Part shown: piece by piece, positions 1 to 9,607 of the stretch
Layout: each line of letters starts with the position of its first letter
Position numbering within the stretch: position 1 is the first letter of the stretch
From: a gamma proteobacterium HTCC5015
Lineage (GTDB): Bacteria > Pseudomonadota > Gammaproteobacteria > HTCC5015
NCBI GenBank assembly: GCA_000155715.1
Contig: DS990599.1
Span: 107,846-171,845, forward strand
DNA: 64,000 nt
Direction of reading: 5' to 3'
Made by a program: the position numbers and the translations under genes
Notes under the pieces: model-generated
What the model saw: only the letters and a program-made list of their open reading frames with translations
What the model was told of the DNA's origin: nothing
Database searches by the model: none

Positions 1-59
1 GACACACTGGATTGGCAGAGGACCTCTAGGCCTGTCTGCAAGCGCTCAGCAACACTCAT
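1..59 (-). CDS. rsmG: 16S rRNA (guanine-N7) methyltransferase RsmG, N-terminal fragment
   Basis: Only the first 19 codons lie in the window; translation begins [14 protein letters not shown], which resembles RsmG (GidB) N-termini. The ATG overlaps the mnmG stop codon by one base (TAATG), so the two genes are translationally coupled. RsmG methylates G527 of 16S rRNA in the cytoplasm. The mnmG-rsmG order is standard in gammaproteobacteria, usually followed by parA-parB outside this window. The fragment is too short to show a SAM-binding motif, so identity rests on position and N-terminal similarity. Confidence 0.75.
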   Translation of the reverse strand, partial: MSVAERLQTGLEVLCQSSV

Positions 60-1945
60 TAGGCACTGCGCGGCAGAGAGCGACGCTTTAAGTGCACGCG
101 CAGCAGAGAGATCGCCGCCGGGGTGACGCCGGGAATACGGCCCGCCTGGCCCAGTGTGTTGGGGCGGTGTTCGGCCAACTTGTGGGCAACCTCTTTGGAG
201 AGACCGCGAATACTCGGGTAATCAATGTCATCGGGTAGAGCCGTATTCTCCTGAGCCCGATTGCGCTCAATATCCGCTTCGGCACGCGCTAAATACCCCG
301 CGTATTTAATTTGCGTCTCCACTTGATCGGCGACCGAGGGTGTCTCTGTGCCCGAGCCGATGCCATCGAGCGACATTAACTGGGAGTAATTCATTTCGGG
401 ACGCTTCAGTAGATCTGCAGCGGTTGCCTCTTTGCTTAGCGCCTTTCCCGTCACTTTGGCAAAACTTTTCCCTGCGGGAGAATGGGGCTGTACCCACAAG
501 GATTGCAGACGCTGTTTTTCGCACGCCACCGCCTCGCGCTTGTCGTTGAACGCCGTCCAGCGCGCATCGTCGACGAGACCAACGTCCCGCCCCAGTTCGG
601 TGAGGCGCAAATCCGCGTTGTCCTCGCGCAGTAGCAAGCGGTGCTCCGCGCGCGAAGTAAACATGCGATAGGGCTCTTTGGTACCCCGAGTGATCAAGTC
701 ATCCACCAGCACACCGATGTAGGCTTGATCGCGACCCAGCGTCAATTCACCCACCTCTCGTGCCCGCATGCTGGCATTGATACCCGCGAGCAAACCTTGG
801 GCACCCGCCTCTTCATAGCCAGTAGTGCCGTTGATTTGTCCCGCGAAATAGAGATTGTCGACAAACTGCGTCTCTAGCGTATTGCGCAAGTCGCGAGGGT
901 CGAAATAATCGTATTCAATGGCGTAGCCCGGCCGAGTGATGTGGGCGTTTTCAAAACCTTTAATCGAGCGCACTAAGGCCATCTGTGTTTCAAAAGACAG
1001 ACTGGTGGAAATGCCATTGGGGTAGAGCTCGTGGGTGTTCAGCCCCTCGGGCTCGATAAATATCTGGTGCCGATCTTTATCGGCAAAGCGCATGATCTTG
1101 TCTTCAATGGATGGACAATAGCGCGGGCCGACACCCTCAATCACACCACTGTACATGGGCGATTCATCGAGACCCTGGCGAATAATGTCGTGGGTGGTCT
1201 CATTGGTGTAGGTAATGTGACAGGGCACTTGCTCGGGGTGATCTTGAGCACTGCCCATAAAGGAAAAAACGGGGACGGGGTCGTCTCCAGGCTGAGTTTC
1301 CAGCTGAGAAAAGTCCACCGATCGAGCGTCGATGCGCGGCGGCGTACCCGTTTTTAGGCGGCCCACGCGAAAGGGCAGAGCGCGTAGGCGCTCGGCCAAC
1401 GCGTTAGAGGGCGGATCGCCCGCGCGGCCACCCGCACTCTGCTTGAGGCCGATGTGAATTTGGCCGCCGAGGAAGGTACCGACGGTCAACACCACCGTCT
1501 TGGCACTGAATACGATACCGCTCTGTGTAACAACACCTGTAACGCGGTCGCCCTCGACGCATAAATCGTCCGCCGCCTGTTGGAAAATACTCAGATTCTC
1601 TTGGTTTTCCAATATCTGACGAATGGCCGCCTTGTACAACACGCGATCCGCTTGAGCGCGCGTAGCCCGTACCGCAGGCCCCTTTCGAGAGTTGAGCGTG
1701 CGAAACTGAATGCCCCCCAAATCCGCGGCTTTCCCCATGGCGCCACCGAGAGCGTCGATCTCCTTGACCAAATGCCCTTTGCCAATGCCACCAATGGCAG
1801 GGTTGCAGCTCATCTGACCCAAGGTTTCAATATTGTGGGTCAGCAATAGAGTGCGCGCACCGCTGCGCGCCGCGGCCAGTGCGGCCTCGGTACCCGCGTG
1901 GCCACCGCCAATCACAATCACATCAAATGGGTCGGGATAGTGCAT
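59..1945 (-). CDS. mnmG: tRNA uridine-5-carboxymethylaminomethyl modification enzyme MnmG (GidA)
   Basis: FAD-dependent enzyme that works with MnmE to place the cmnm5 group on U34 of certain tRNAs. The N-terminus has the dinucleotide-binding motif [15 protein letters not shown], followed by the family blocks [16 protein letters not shown] and LKTGTPPRI and the C-terminal helical domain around IRGLSKEV and [15 protein letters not shown] chose the ATG at 1945 (MHYPDPFD) over an upstream in-frame start at 1972 because a GAGGCG ribosome-binding site lies just before it. The resulting 628 residues match the usual family length (about 629). Its stop overlaps rsmG by one base. MnmE lies in the same direction upstream but is separated from it by two binding-protein genes. 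Confidence 0.97.
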   Translation of the reverse strand: MHYPDPFDVIVIGGGHAGTEAALAAARSGARTLLLTHNIETLGQMSCNPAIGGIGKGHLVKEIDALGGAMGKAADLGGIQFRTLNSRKGPAVRATRAQADRVLYKAAIRQILENQENLSIFQQAADDLCVEGDRVTGVVTQSGIVFSAKTVVLTVGTFLGGQIHIGLKQSAGGRAGDPPSNALAERLRALPFRVGRLKTGTPPRIDARSVDFSQLETQPGDDPVPVFSFMGSAQDHPEQVPCHITYTNETTHDIIRQGLDESPMYSGVIEGVGPRYCPSIEDKIMRFADKDRHQIFIEPEGLNTHELYPNGISTSLSFETQMALVRSIKGFENAHITRPGYAIEYDYFDPRDLRNTLETQFVDNLYFAGQINGTTGYEEAGAQGLLAGINASMRAREVGELTLGRDQAYIGVLVDDLITRGTKEPYRMFTSRAEHRLLLREDNADLRLTELGRDVGLVDDARWTAFNDKREAVACEKQRLQSLWVQPHSPAGKSFAKVTGKALSKEATAADLLKRPEMNYSQLMSLDGIGSGTETPSVADQVETQIKYAGYLARAEADIERNRAQENTALPDDIDYPSIRGLSKEVAHKLAEHRPNTLGQAGRIPGVTPAAISLLRVHLKRRSLPRSA

Positions 1946-2041
1946 ACTCGCCTCGAAAAAATACCCGCGCAAACGGGTATTTTAGTGCCCGAGCCTTGCG
2001 CTCGGCAATGATTCTGCGAACTTGCTAGAGCTTTTGCTCGA

Positions 2042-2830
2042 TTACCAACCCCAAACCTTGGCCGAAAGCAGATCCATATCGGCGTATCGATCCCCGTTAA
2101 AGGCTTGGATTTCTAACTCGTCTTGATAATTCCAAGTCGCTCCCAACTTGCTGGCCCACTCCTCAGAACCGACAAAGAAATCGATCAACAAGTTTTGCAC
2201 CGAAGCGGGTACATTCCCCCGCACACTCATTGCGGGGCGGGGAAATGCAGGTGACTCGGCGACGACAGAAAACTCTTCGCCAGCGGGAATTTGATCTTGG
2301 CGCAGTACTAAAGCATCACAGCGCTTGTTGCGGAGAGCCTTTAGGCCCTGTTTCGGCGTTGTAATTTGATGTACTCGAGGCTGCAAAACGGGGTTGGTAA
2401 AGCGGCTTAGGAAATGCACAGTTTCTAGAGCGGGCGAATTGCGGCTGCAAATCACCTTGTTATCAAAGTCTTTGAGCGTGCTGCCCTTAGTGTCTGTTAG
2501 CTTAATTAAACTAAAACGGTCTTCGCCGCTCAATTGCACCAAACCGCGGTGACCGAGGTTGATAGATACCAGACGCCAAGCCACGAAATGGGGACCATCG
2601 ATAACAATATCAAAGTCTCCACGGCGCATGCGCTTGCTAAAAGTCAGCCAATCCCCAGAGTAATCGAGAATCACTTCTTCTTGTAGCAACGTGGTCAGAT
2701 TGTCCGCTAAGGGCTGATAAAGCTCTTTGTACTTGGCCTCACCCAAATTGGGCGAGATCGACAGCACAAGCGTGGAGTTAGCTAACGCTGGCGCCAACAA
2801 AACGGCAATTAAACACAGTGTTTTTTTCAT
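2042..2830 (-). CDS. PhnD-like periplasmic binding protein (tandem copy 2)
   Basis: 262 residues with an N-terminal signal peptide (about 17 residues, ending near ALANS). The body resembles the phosphate/phosphonate ABC-transporter substrate-binding family (PhnD-like): an early YQPLADNLTTLL segment, then DWLTFSKRMRRGDFDIVIDG and HFVAWR. It is a diverged paralogue of the gene directly upstream, sharing YQPLA, DWL, the MR.G.(F/Y)D motif, HF.AWR and a C-terminal WGW. No permease or ATPase gene is adjacent, so it may be a sensor or a receptor for a distant system. The ligand is unknown. It is probably co-transcribed with the upstream copy (24 bp gap). Confidence 0.75.
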   Translation of the reverse strand: MKKTLCLIAVLLAPALANSTLVLSISPNLGEAKYKELYQPLADNLTTLLQEEVILDYSGDWLTFSKRMRRGDFDIVIDGPHFVAWRLVSINLGHRGLVQLSGEDRFSLIKLTDTKGSTLKDFDNKVICSRNSPALETVHFLSRFTNPVLQPRVHQITTPKQGLKALRNKRCDALVLRQDQIPAGEEFSVVAESPAFPRPAMSVRGNVPASVQNLLIDFFVGSEEWASKLGATWNYQDELEIQAFNGDRYADMDLLSAKVWGW

Positions 2831-2854
2831 GGCTTGATGTCCTATTCTTATTAT

Positions 2855-3688
2855 TTACCAGCCCCAAAGTACGCCTTGAAGCATATTCTTGAGTGGATCG
2901 AGTTCGCCGCTCTCAACTTCAATATAGCGGCTAGCCTCGCCATTGGTAAATGTTTCAAAAATTTTATCCGAGCCCTTGGGACTCAACTCATCGGTTAAAG
3001 CGGTTATTAAATCCTGACGAACGTACGAGGGATGTTTTTTGGTGATCGTCAACACAAGGTTGGGAATAGGGTTGCTGGTATAGAGCACTTTGGTTAATTC
3101 CTGATCCTCCGTGCTGACAATTTCTTCCTCGTAATAGCGCTGAGAAACCACGGCTGCTTCGCACTCTCCGCGCTTGAATTTTTTAAAGACGTCTTCAAAG
3201 CGGCCCTGCGCTTCAACCATAACAGGCTGCCGAACCGGGTTGTTAAACTGGGATAGCACAACCATCGTCGACAAACTGGGCGAGGGCAGGGCGCAAATTT
3301 CCCGGCTCAGCAAGTCACTAATACCAAAAGCGGGATCCTCCGCTTTCGTCAGGACCAAATAGCGGTTCTCTCCCGGAAGACGCGCCACGGTTTCGTGAAA
3401 AATATTTTGTGGCATCAATCGCCATGCGGCGAAGTGAGCCTGATCAAAAATTAGGTCGTAACGCCCCGTTCGCATCACTTTGGCGTACTGCAACCAATCG
3501 TCGGGGTGTTCGTAAATCACTTTCTGCTCAAGCACTTCGCTCATTGCCTCCGCCAAGGGCTGGTAGAGTGCCTCTGAGGTTTTCTTGTCAAACAGCGGCG
3601 CCGCCGTCAACAAAAGATCCGCTCGAGCCACCGCTCCCATCAGCGTGAGCATAATGGCAACAATGAAAGCTGCGGTGGTGGACTTCAT
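2855..3688 (-). CDS. PhnD-like periplasmic binding protein (tandem copy 1)
   Basis: 277 residues. The signal peptide is predicted to be cleaved after about residue 23 (GAVARA). It has the same fold signature as the next gene: YQPLAEAMSEVLEQ, DWLQYAKVMRTGRYDLIFDQ and HFAAWR, and it ends LWGW. An ATG start with an upstream GGGGAAG ribosome-binding site at suitable spacing supports the chosen start. The pair sits between mnmE and mnmG, which are often neighbours in gammaproteobacteria, so it looks like an insertion into the origin-region block. Substrate and partner transporter are not visible. A 162 bp gap to mnmE could hold its own promoter, and a short palindrome (ATTTGT-ctg-ACAAAT, 3765-3779) lies in it. 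Confidence 0.75.
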   Translation of the reverse strand: MKSTTAAFIVAIMLTLMGAVARADLLLTAAPLFDKKTSEALYQPLAEAMSEVLEQKVIYEHPDDWLQYAKVMRTGRYDLIFDQAHFAAWRLMPQNIFHETVARLPGENRYLVLTKAEDPAFGISDLLSREICALPSPSLSTMVVLSQFNNPVRQPVMVEAQGRFEDVFKKFKRGECEAAVVSQRYYEEEIVSTEDQELTKVLYTSNPIPNLVLTITKKHPSYVRQDLITALTDELSPKGSDKIFETFTNGEASRYIEVESGELDPLKNMLQGVLWGW

Positions 3689-3850
3689 AGTGCTTCCCCT
3701 TAAGCCTGACTGTCTTACTTATATTTTAATGGCCAACTAGCCCTTTTAACGGCTTTTTGTAATTATTTGTCTGACAAATCATTCATAGCAGAGTTCGCCC
3801 ATCAAATGCCAGAAAATTGACCTGTTTTCTAAATTGGGGGTACCAGCGGT

Positions 3851-5206
3851 CTATTTTCCGATACAAAAGCGAGAAAAAATCTCACCCAACAGATCGTCCG
3901 AGCTAAATTCCCCTGTAATTTGAGACATGCTCTCTTGAGCCTGCCTCAATTCTTCAGCGGCGAGTTCCCCCGCTCCAACACTGAGCTGATCGGCAGCGCA
4001 CTCGATTGCTTTACTGGCCGCCTCTAGCGATTCAATGTGCCGCTGTCGTGCAATAAACAAGCCCTCTGTTTCCTGCTTGTAACCCATGGCTTCTTTCAAA
4101 TGCTTTGATAGCAAATCAATACCTTCGCCGAGGGAGGCACTGATCGATAAGTGCCACTGCCCGGATTTTTTCTCAATTTTAGGCGCTTGTCCCAATCGAT
4201 CAATTTTATTCCAAAGGTAGTCAAAATTCGTGCTGTGTCGATCTAAAGCATCGACAATCGCTTGGTCGCCATGATCAAAACCGCGCTCTGCATCGATCAA
4301 CAACAATACGCGATCGGCCTGCTCGACAGCGGCCCAGGCGCGCCGAACGCCCTCGGCTTCAACCACGTCCTGAGTATCTCGCAACCCCGCCGTATCGATG
4401 ATATTGAGCGGCAGACCGTCTAGGTGTATCGCCTGTTGCAACACATCGCGCGTGGTGCCCGCCACATCGGTGACAATGGCGGTATCATCGCCCGCCAAGG
4501 CATTCAATAAACTGGACTTTCCCGCGTTGGGCTGACCGAGCAATACCACACTCATACCCTCGCGCAGCAATTTACCTTGGCGCACAGATTGCTTGACCGA
4601 GGCCACGTCCAAACGCAGTTGCTGCATACGCTGGGCGAGCTCGCTATCGCCGAGAAAATCGATTTCCTCCTCGGGAAAATCGAGCGCGGCCTCAATATAG
4701 AGGCGGATATAAATCAGCGAGTCGAGCAGCGTTTGAATTCGCGAGGAAAAAGCACCACTTAAGGAGCGCGTCGCCGCTAATGCGGCCTGCTCTGTCGTAC
4801 TCTCAATAAGATCCGCCACGGCTTCCGCTTGGGCTAAATCCATCTTGTCATTGAGAAACGCGCGTTCGGTAAACTCACCCGGCTGAGCGGGGCGAGCACC
4901 GAGCTTAAATACCGATTTAAGCAATAGATTAAGCACAACAGGGCCGCCGTGCCCCTGAAACTCAAAAACATCCTCTCCCGTGTAGGAGTGGGGCCCGGGG
5001 AAATACAGAGAGATACCCCGATCGAGCACCTGACCCTCACTATCATAAAAGGGCCCGTAGTGGGCATAGCGAGGCCGGCACTCGGAGAGCCGAGTCAGCT
5101 GTTCACCCATACTGCGAGCTTGGGGGCCCGATACTCTCACAATGCCCACGCCACCTCTTCCCGGCGCCGTTGCGATCGCAGCAATCGTATCCCTGTGCTC
5201 AGACAC
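3851..5206 (-). CDS. mnmE: tRNA modification GTPase MnmE (TrmE)
   Basis: K+-activated GTPase that forms the cmnm5U34-modifying complex with MnmG. The 451 residues contain the N-terminal tetrahydrofolate-binding domain (TIAAIATAPGRGGVGIVRVSG), then a G domain with P-loop GQPNAGKSSLLNAL, switch II DTAGLRDT and NKID specificity motif. The C-terminal FCIGK carries the conserved cysteine. It starts at GTG with an AGAGGTG ribosome-binding site six bases upstream. It follows yidC by 14 bp and is very likely in the rpmH-rnpA-yidD-yidC-mnmE operon. Confidence 0.97.
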   Translation of the reverse strand: MSEHRDTIAAIATAPGRGGVGIVRVSGPQARSMGEQLTRLSECRPRYAHYGPFYDSEGQVLDRGISLYFPGPHSYTGEDVFEFQGHGGPVVLNLLLKSVFKLGARPAQPGEFTERAFLNDKMDLAQAEAVADLIESTTEQAALAATRSLSGAFSSRIQTLLDSLIYIRLYIEAALDFPEEEIDFLGDSELAQRMQQLRLDVASVKQSVRQGKLLREGMSVVLLGQPNAGKSSLLNALAGDDTAIVTDVAGTTRDVLQQAIHLDGLPLNIIDTAGLRDTQDVVEAEGVRRAWAAVEQADRVLLLIDAERGFDHGDQAIVDALDRHSTNFDYLWNKIDRLGQAPKIEKKSGQWHLSISASLGEGIDLLSKHLKEAMGYKQETEGLFIARQRHIESLEAASKAIECAADQLSVGAGELAAEELRQAQESMSQITGEFSSDDLLGEIFSRFCIGK

Positions 5207-5220
5207 GAAACACCTCTGTA

Positions 5221-6882
5221 CTATTTTTTAGCCGATTCAGCTTCAAGCTGACGCGTAATCCACCACTGCTGAATAATCGATAAGGTGTTGTTGGTCACCC
5301 AGTAAAGAACGAGACCCGAGGGGAAAAAGGCGAAGAATGCCGTAAACACGACCGGCATCATCATAAACACTTTGGCCTGCATTGGATCGGGAGGCGTTGG
5401 GTTCAGTTTTTGCTGTAGATACATGGTGAGACCCATGATCAAAGGCAAAACATAAAAGGGATCTTTTGTTGATAAATCGTTGATCCAAAGAATAAAAGGC
5501 GCTTGGCGCAGCTCAACGGATTCGAGCAGCGCCCAGTAAAGCGCAATAAATACCGGGATTTGAATCAACATCGGCAGGCAGCTACCCACGGGGTTGATCT
5601 TCTCGGTTTTATAGAGCTTCATCATCTCTTGGGACAGACGCTGTCGATCGTCGGAGTAGCGCTCGCGAATTTGCTGCAACTTAGGCGTCACCTGGCGCAT
5701 TTTCGCCATGGAGCGATAGCTCGCCTGAGAGAGCGGGAAGAACAACAATTTGATGATGGCGGTCAGAACAATAATCGACCAGCCCCAGTTGCCAATAAAA
5801 CCATGTAACCAAGACAAAAGATGGAAGAGGGGTTTAGAAAGAACCGTTAAAAAGCCGTAGTCGACGGTTAGATCCAGGCCCTCGGCCACTTCTTCTAGGC
5901 GATCTTGAAGTTTCGGTCCGACAAACACTTGTGTCGTCCGACTTGCCGATTCGCCCGCGGGCACAGCAATTTCAGGCGAGGTCATGCCCAAAATATAGCG
6001 CTTGCCCTCCGCTTTACTAACGCCTCGGCTGTAGTAGTGATTCGCCGTCTCTTTAGGCGGCACGAGAGCCGTCAAGAAGTAGTGTTGAATCATCGCCGCC
6101 CAGCCGTGATCAAAACTCTGGCTGAGTGGAGACTCTTCTAACTCGTCGTAATCCAGTTTTTGGTAGCGATCTTCTTGGTTGTAGATAACGCCACCGGTGT
6201 AGGTCACCAAAAAGGGAGAACTGCTGTCGTCAAACTCCGCGCGCTGCAACTGGCGATACTGGTGACCCGACCAGTTTTGCGGTGTCTGGTTATCAATTTC
6301 AAAGCTTAAATCAAACAGGTAGCTGCCTTTGTAAAAGGTATAGCGCTTGGTCACGCGCAGACCATCCTGCTCCCATACGAGAGGGACTGTGACCGTATCC
6401 TTGGCCCCCAATTGATATTCCGTTTTTTCACTGCGATAAACCGCATGGTGGTCGGGAGCAGGGACACCGGCATTGCCCAACAAGCCGGACTGCACACTGA
6501 AAAATCGTTGGGGTTGTGAACTCTGAAGTTTAACCAGCGTTTCCTCGCCCAACTCTGTCGAGTACTGCAACAGCTGCGATTCCACCACATTACCGCCCCG
6601 CGTATTGATGGCGATGTCTAAAACATCTGTCTTAACGCGGATGCTTTGATTTTCAACCTGTGTTTCCGCCGCAGTATCAGCCGTCGTGGAGCTGTTCTCA
6701 CTGACGGGTCTCGAGGGCAAGTCTTTCGCAGCTTGAGGGTTGGGCGTCGTCACCGATGAACTGGCCGATTCCGTTTGAGTGACAGCCGCTTTCTGGTCGG
6801 CGTAGTCGTCTTGCCACTGGCCGTAGATCATGGCGCCCACGAGAGCGAGAGAGATCAAAAGAAAAATACGCAAATTATCCAC
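5221..6882 (-). CDS. yidC: Membrane protein insertase YidC
   Basis: Inner-membrane insertase of the Oxa1/YidC family, 553 residues. An N-terminal membrane anchor (NLRIFLLISLALVGAMIYGQW) is followed by the large periplasmic beta-sandwich domain seen in Gram-negative YidC. The C-terminal Oxa1 core has five membrane segments, including the FIGNWGWSIIVLTAIIKLLF region and the NPVGSCLPMLIQIPVF block. It starts at GTG and overlaps the end of yidD by 8 bp. It acts alone or with SecYEG to insert membrane proteins. Confidence 0.97.
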   Translation of the reverse strand: MDNLRIFLLISLALVGAMIYGQWQDDYADQKAAVTQTESASSSVTTPNPQAAKDLPSRPVSENSSTTADTAAETQVENQSIRVKTDVLDIAINTRGGNVVESQLLQYSTELGEETLVKLQSSQPQRFFSVQSGLLGNAGVPAPDHHAVYRSEKTEYQLGAKDTVTVPLVWEQDGLRVTKRYTFYKGSYLFDLSFEIDNQTPQNWSGHQYRQLQRAEFDDSSSPFLVTYTGGVIYNQEDRYQKLDYDELEESPLSQSFDHGWAAMIQHYFLTALVPPKETANHYYSRGVSKAEGKRYILGMTSPEIAVPAGESASRTTQVFVGPKLQDRLEEVAEGLDLTVDYGFLTVLSKPLFHLLSWLHGFIGNWGWSIIVLTAIIKLLFFPLSQASYRSMAKMRQVTPKLQQIRERYSDDRQRLSQEMMKLYKTEKINPVGSCLPMLIQIPVFIALYWALLESVELRQAPFILWINDLSTKDPFYVLPLIMGLTMYLQQKLNPTPPDPMQAKVFMMMPVVFTAFFAFFPSGLVLYWVTNNTLSIIQQWWITRQLEAESAKK

Positions 6883-7147
6883 GGGACGAACCTTTGTTTG
6901 AGCAGTGGCAAGAATGGGAGTGGGTGTCGGGAACGGGATCGTAGCCCCCCGTTTTTAACGGGTGACAGCGGGCAATACGTTTAGCGGAAAGCCAAGTGCC
7001 ACGAAAAGGGCCGTGCTGTTGGATGGCCTCGACGGCGTACTCAGAACAAGTGGGAACATAGCCACAAGTAGAGCGCGTAAAAGGCGACACGCCATAGCGA
7101 TAAGCCTTAACCAAAAGTAAAAGAATGTGGGCTAGGACCGTCTGCAT
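6875..7147 (-). CDS. yidD: Membrane protein insertion efficiency factor YidD
   Basis: Small membrane-associated protein with the family pattern: YRYGVSPF, then CGYVPTCSEYAVEAI, then WLSAKRIARCHPLKTGGYDPVP. I place the start at the ATG at 7147, giving 90 residues, near the usual 75-90. A GTG at 7168 would add seven residues. The start lies inside rnpA (16 bp overlap) and the stop overlaps yidC by 8 bp, so translation is coupled through rnpA-yidD-yidC. The cysteine/histidine-rich tail (HSHSCHCSNKG) is unusual compared with the typical family end. Confidence 0.93.
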   Translation of the reverse strand: MQTVLAHILLLLVKAYRYGVSPFTRSTCGYVPTCSEYAVEAIQQHGPFRGTWLSAKRIARCHPLKTGGYDPVPDTHSHSCHCSNKGSSRG

Positions 7148-7482
7148 TTTTTTAAGGTACTCTGCCACTGTTGATCGATGGCTTGACGCAACTCGCGGCG
7201 CTCTACTTCTGCCACGCCGCGCTTGGACAATACCACAATGTCGAGACCACCTAGCTGTTCACGGTGGTGGCGAAAACTTTCCTTAACGATGCGCCGAACA
7301 CGATTGCGAACGACTGCGTTGCCAGTGTGCTTTTTTGAGACCGCTAAGCCCAATCGAGCTGCCCCCCGCCCGTTGGGGCGAACCAGTACGGTTAAATGGG
7401 GGCCGTAAATCTTTTTGGCTTTGGCAAAGACAAAGCTAAAATCGTCGGGGCCGGTCAGTGTTGCCTGGCGTGTGAGAGTCAC
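7132..7482 (-). CDS. rnpA: Ribonuclease P protein component
   Basis: Protein subunit of RNase P, which matures tRNA 5' ends. The 116 residues contain the conserved arginine-rich RNR block (VVRNRVRRIVKESFRHH) and the FSFVFAKAKKIYGP entry segment. It starts at GTG with a GGGGTAG ribosome-binding site. It lies between rpmH and yidD as in nearly all gammaproteobacteria. Confidence 0.96.
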   Translation of the reverse strand: MTLTRQATLTGPDDFSFVFAKAKKIYGPHLTVLVRPNGRGAARLGLAVSKKHTGNAVVRNRVRRIVKESFRHHREQLGGLDIVVLSKRGVAEVERRELRQAIDQQWQSTLKKCRRS

Positions 7483-7519
7483 TTGCTACCCCGAGCGCCA
7501 CCTAGGTGGCCTTTAAAAC

Positions 7520-7654
7520 TTAGGCTGACAGGCTGTGGCGACCTTTAGCGCGGCGGCGAGCCAGCACTTTGCGGCCGTTTTTAGTAGCCATGCGAGCGCG
7601 AAAACCGTGAGTGCGCTTGCGACGAATATTACTGGGTTGGAATGTGCGTTTCAT
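7520..7654 (-). CDS. rpmH: 50S ribosomal protein L34
   Basis: A 44-residue ribosomal protein. It begins [20 protein letters not shown] and ends GRHSLSA, a near-canonical bacterial L34 highly rich in Arg and Lys. It is the first gene of the minus-strand rpmH-rnpA-yidD-yidC-mnmE operon and is divergent from dnaA. Confidence 0.97.
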   Translation of the reverse strand: MKRTFQPSNIRRKRTHGFRARMATKNGRKVLARRRAKGRHSLSA

Positions 7655-7947
7655 GGTGATTAACCTTTACTTGCTGCGATACGTTTAAAACGACAAATCG
7701 CTAAAATACAGCGGCTCAATGTTTTGAGCATCGGCCTCAAAAGACCGCGCAAATTAGGGGATTAGCCGCCTATTGTCAAGCAAAATCAGGGATTTAGCGG
7801 CAATGGCTCAAACGCCCACTCGACAAACTCTCCTCTAGTGCCTCAAGCCATTTTTAAACCACTATATATAGGTATGGCGCATCGGGCTCCCGAACAGTAA
7901 AATTGCCGGTTCGATATTGTTTACACACCTCTAGCGGGAGTAGATCC
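7655..7947. promoter_or_regulatory. Divergent rpmH/dnaA control region
   Basis: A 293 bp gap between divergent rpmH and dnaA. No gene or convincing DnaA box (TTATCCACA-type) was found here. A TATATA run at 7863-7868 could be the dnaA -10 element, but no good -35 hexamer lies at 17 bp. The dnaA ribosome-binding site GGGAG is at 7936-7940. In pseudomonads this gap can take part in origin function; here the boxes lie on the other side of dnaA. Confidence 0.5.
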
Positions 7948-9324
7948 TTGACCCAAGCGGTTTGGCAAAGTTGTCTCAGCCAGCTCGAAAACGAGCTGAC
8001 GGATCACGATATGAATGTTTGGATCCGTCCGCTGCACGCAGAGGTGGTCAACCAGACGCTCAACCTAATGGCGCCCAACCCCTTTGTGCGGGATTGGGTT
8101 CAGGAAAAGTATCAAACGCGCATCCAGGAGATACTCAACAGCCTGCAGACAGAAATCACTCAACTGCGCATTTCCATTGGTAGCTTTTCCGCCAAACCCG
8201 CTCCCGCTCGCGATCCCGTGGTGACAACAACATCTCAGTCCTCGCAGTCCAGTGCGGCACCCGCGCCGAAGCCTGCGGAACCGCCCTCCCAGCCCCCAGT
8301 TAATCACAATTTAGAGGCGGGCCATACTTTCGACAGCTTTGTTGAAGGCAAATCCAACCAAATGGCCAAGGCCGCCGCTCAGCATGTGGCACAGGCGCCC
8401 GGCGATGGTTATTACAACCCACTTTTTCTATACGGCGGTGTTGGCTTGGGCAAAACCCACCTTATGCACGCCGTTGGACACGCCATTCTCGAGCGCAACC
8501 CCAAAGCTCGCGTGGTCTATCTCCACTCCGAGCGCTTTGTCGGCGACATGGTAAAAGCCCTACAACACAACGCAATTGACGAGTTTAAGCGGCTCTACCG
8601 CTCCGTCGATGCGCTTTTAATCGATGACATCCAGTTTTTCGCGGGCAAGGAGCGCTCCCAAGAAGAGTTTTTCCATACATTTAACGCCCTGCTCGAACGC
8701 AAACAGCAGATGATTCTGACCTGTGATCGCTACCCCAAGGAAGTAAACGGGTTAGAAGAGCGCCTTAAATCGCGCTTTGGCTGGGGGCTAACCGTCGCCA
8801 TTGAGCCGCCCGAACTGGAAGAGCGCGTGGCCATTCTCAAAAGCAAAGCGGAAATTGCCAATGTCGACATGAAGGATGACGTCGCTTTTTTCATTGCTCA
8901 AAAAGTGCGCTCCAATGTCCGCGAACTCGAGGGCGCGATGAAGCGCGTCATCGTCAACAGCCAGTTCACCGGCCGCGAAATCACCGTCGACTTTGCCCGC
9001 GAACAGCTGCGCGACCAAATCGCCTCTCAAGATCGCTTAGTGACACTGGAAAATATTCAGCGTACGGTCGCTGATTACTACAATATTCGCGTGGCTGACT
9101 TGCTCTCGAAAAGCCGCAGCCGCTCTATTACTCGGCCTCGGCAAATTGCCATGGCACTCGCCGCAGAGTTGACGAATCACAGTCTGCCGGAAATCGGCAA
9201 TGCCTTTGGCGGTCGAGACCACACAACGGTGTTGCACGCCCGTCGAAAAATACAGGCTCTGCGCGCCGAAGACGGTCGAATGAACGAAGACTGTCAAAAT
9301 TTACTGCGAATATTGAGCAGCTAG
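7948..9324 (+). CDS. dnaA: Chromosomal replication initiator protein DnaA
   Basis: Replication initiator AAA+ ATPase that binds DnaA boxes and melts oriC. The N-terminal domain I has [14 protein letters not shown] and WIRPL. A Pro/Ala/Ser-rich linker follows. Walker A is [16 protein letters not shown], Walker B is LLIDDIQFF, and the C-terminal DNA-binding signature is [15 protein letters not shown] chose the TTG at 7948 because GGGAG lies seven bases upstream. An upstream in-frame TTG at 7903 would add 15 unrelated residues. The product is 458 residues. Confidence 0.97.
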   Translation: MTQAVWQSCLSQLENELTDHDMNVWIRPLHAEVVNQTLNLMAPNPFVRDWVQEKYQTRIQEILNSLQTEITQLRISIGSFSAKPAPARDPVVTTTSQSSQSSAAPAPKPAEPPSQPPVNHNLEAGHTFDSFVEGKSNQMAKAAAQHVAQAPGDGYYNPLFLYGGVGLGKTHLMHAVGHAILERNPKARVVYLHSERFVGDMVKALQHNAIDEFKRLYRSVDALLIDDIQFFAGKERSQEEFFHTFNALLERKQQMILTCDRYPKEVNGLEERLKSRFGWGLTVAIEPPELEERVAILKSKAEIANVDMKDDVAFFIAQKVRSNVRELEGAMKRVIVNSQFTGREITVDFAREQLRDQIASQDRLVTLENIQRTVADYYNIRVADLLSKSRSRSITRPRQIAMALAAELTNHSLPEIGNAFGGRDHTTVLHARRKIQALRAEDGRMNEDCQNLLRILSS

Positions 9325-9359
9325 GGGTTTGTCCCCGCTGTATTGAGGCCGAGAGGCGC

Positions 9360-9368
9360 TGTGGATAA
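9360..9368 (-). promoter_or_regulatory. DnaA box (perfect)
   Basis: TGTGGATAA on the plus strand, the exact complement of TTATCCACA. Confidence 0.8.
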
Positions 9369-9439
9369 ACTCGGTATAAGCTTGTGCACAGAGCGCGGAA
9401 CAAACTGGTGGCAAATCGATCGCTGAATTTATCGACATT

Positions 9440-9448
9440 TTGTCCACA
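9440..9448 (+). promoter_or_regulatory. DnaA box (one mismatch)
   Basis: TTGTCCACA, differing from the consensus at one base. Confidence 0.65.
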
Positions 9449-9527
9449 GCTGCGAAGGTCTTTTATTCGACGACTTACAAACAGGCAGAAATTAAATAAA
9501 TAGTTGATAATTAAGGATTTTTTTATT

Positions 9528-9536
9528 TTATCCACA
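9528..9536 (+). promoter_or_regulatory. DnaA box (perfect)
   Basis: TTATCCACA inside the A/T-rich stretch just before dnaN. Confidence 0.8.
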
Positions 9537-9607
9537 AGAAAATGCTTACTTAATAACTATAACAATTAATAAAACTAATAGGTTTTACTATTAATTAGGT
9601 ACGGACT

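Larger units (their letters stand above)
9325..9607. other. Probable chromosomal origin oriC (dnaA-dnaN gap)
   Basis: The 283 bp between dnaA and dnaN hold two perfect DnaA boxes in opposite orientations (9360-9368 and 9528-9536) and one near-perfect box, TTGTCCACA, at 9440-9448. A weaker TTGTGCACA-like site lies near 9382. From about 9480 to 9605 the sequence is very A/T-rich, suitable as a duplex-unwinding element. The position between dnaA and dnaN supports oriC. Box strength and the start of unwinding are inferred. Confidence 0.8.
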
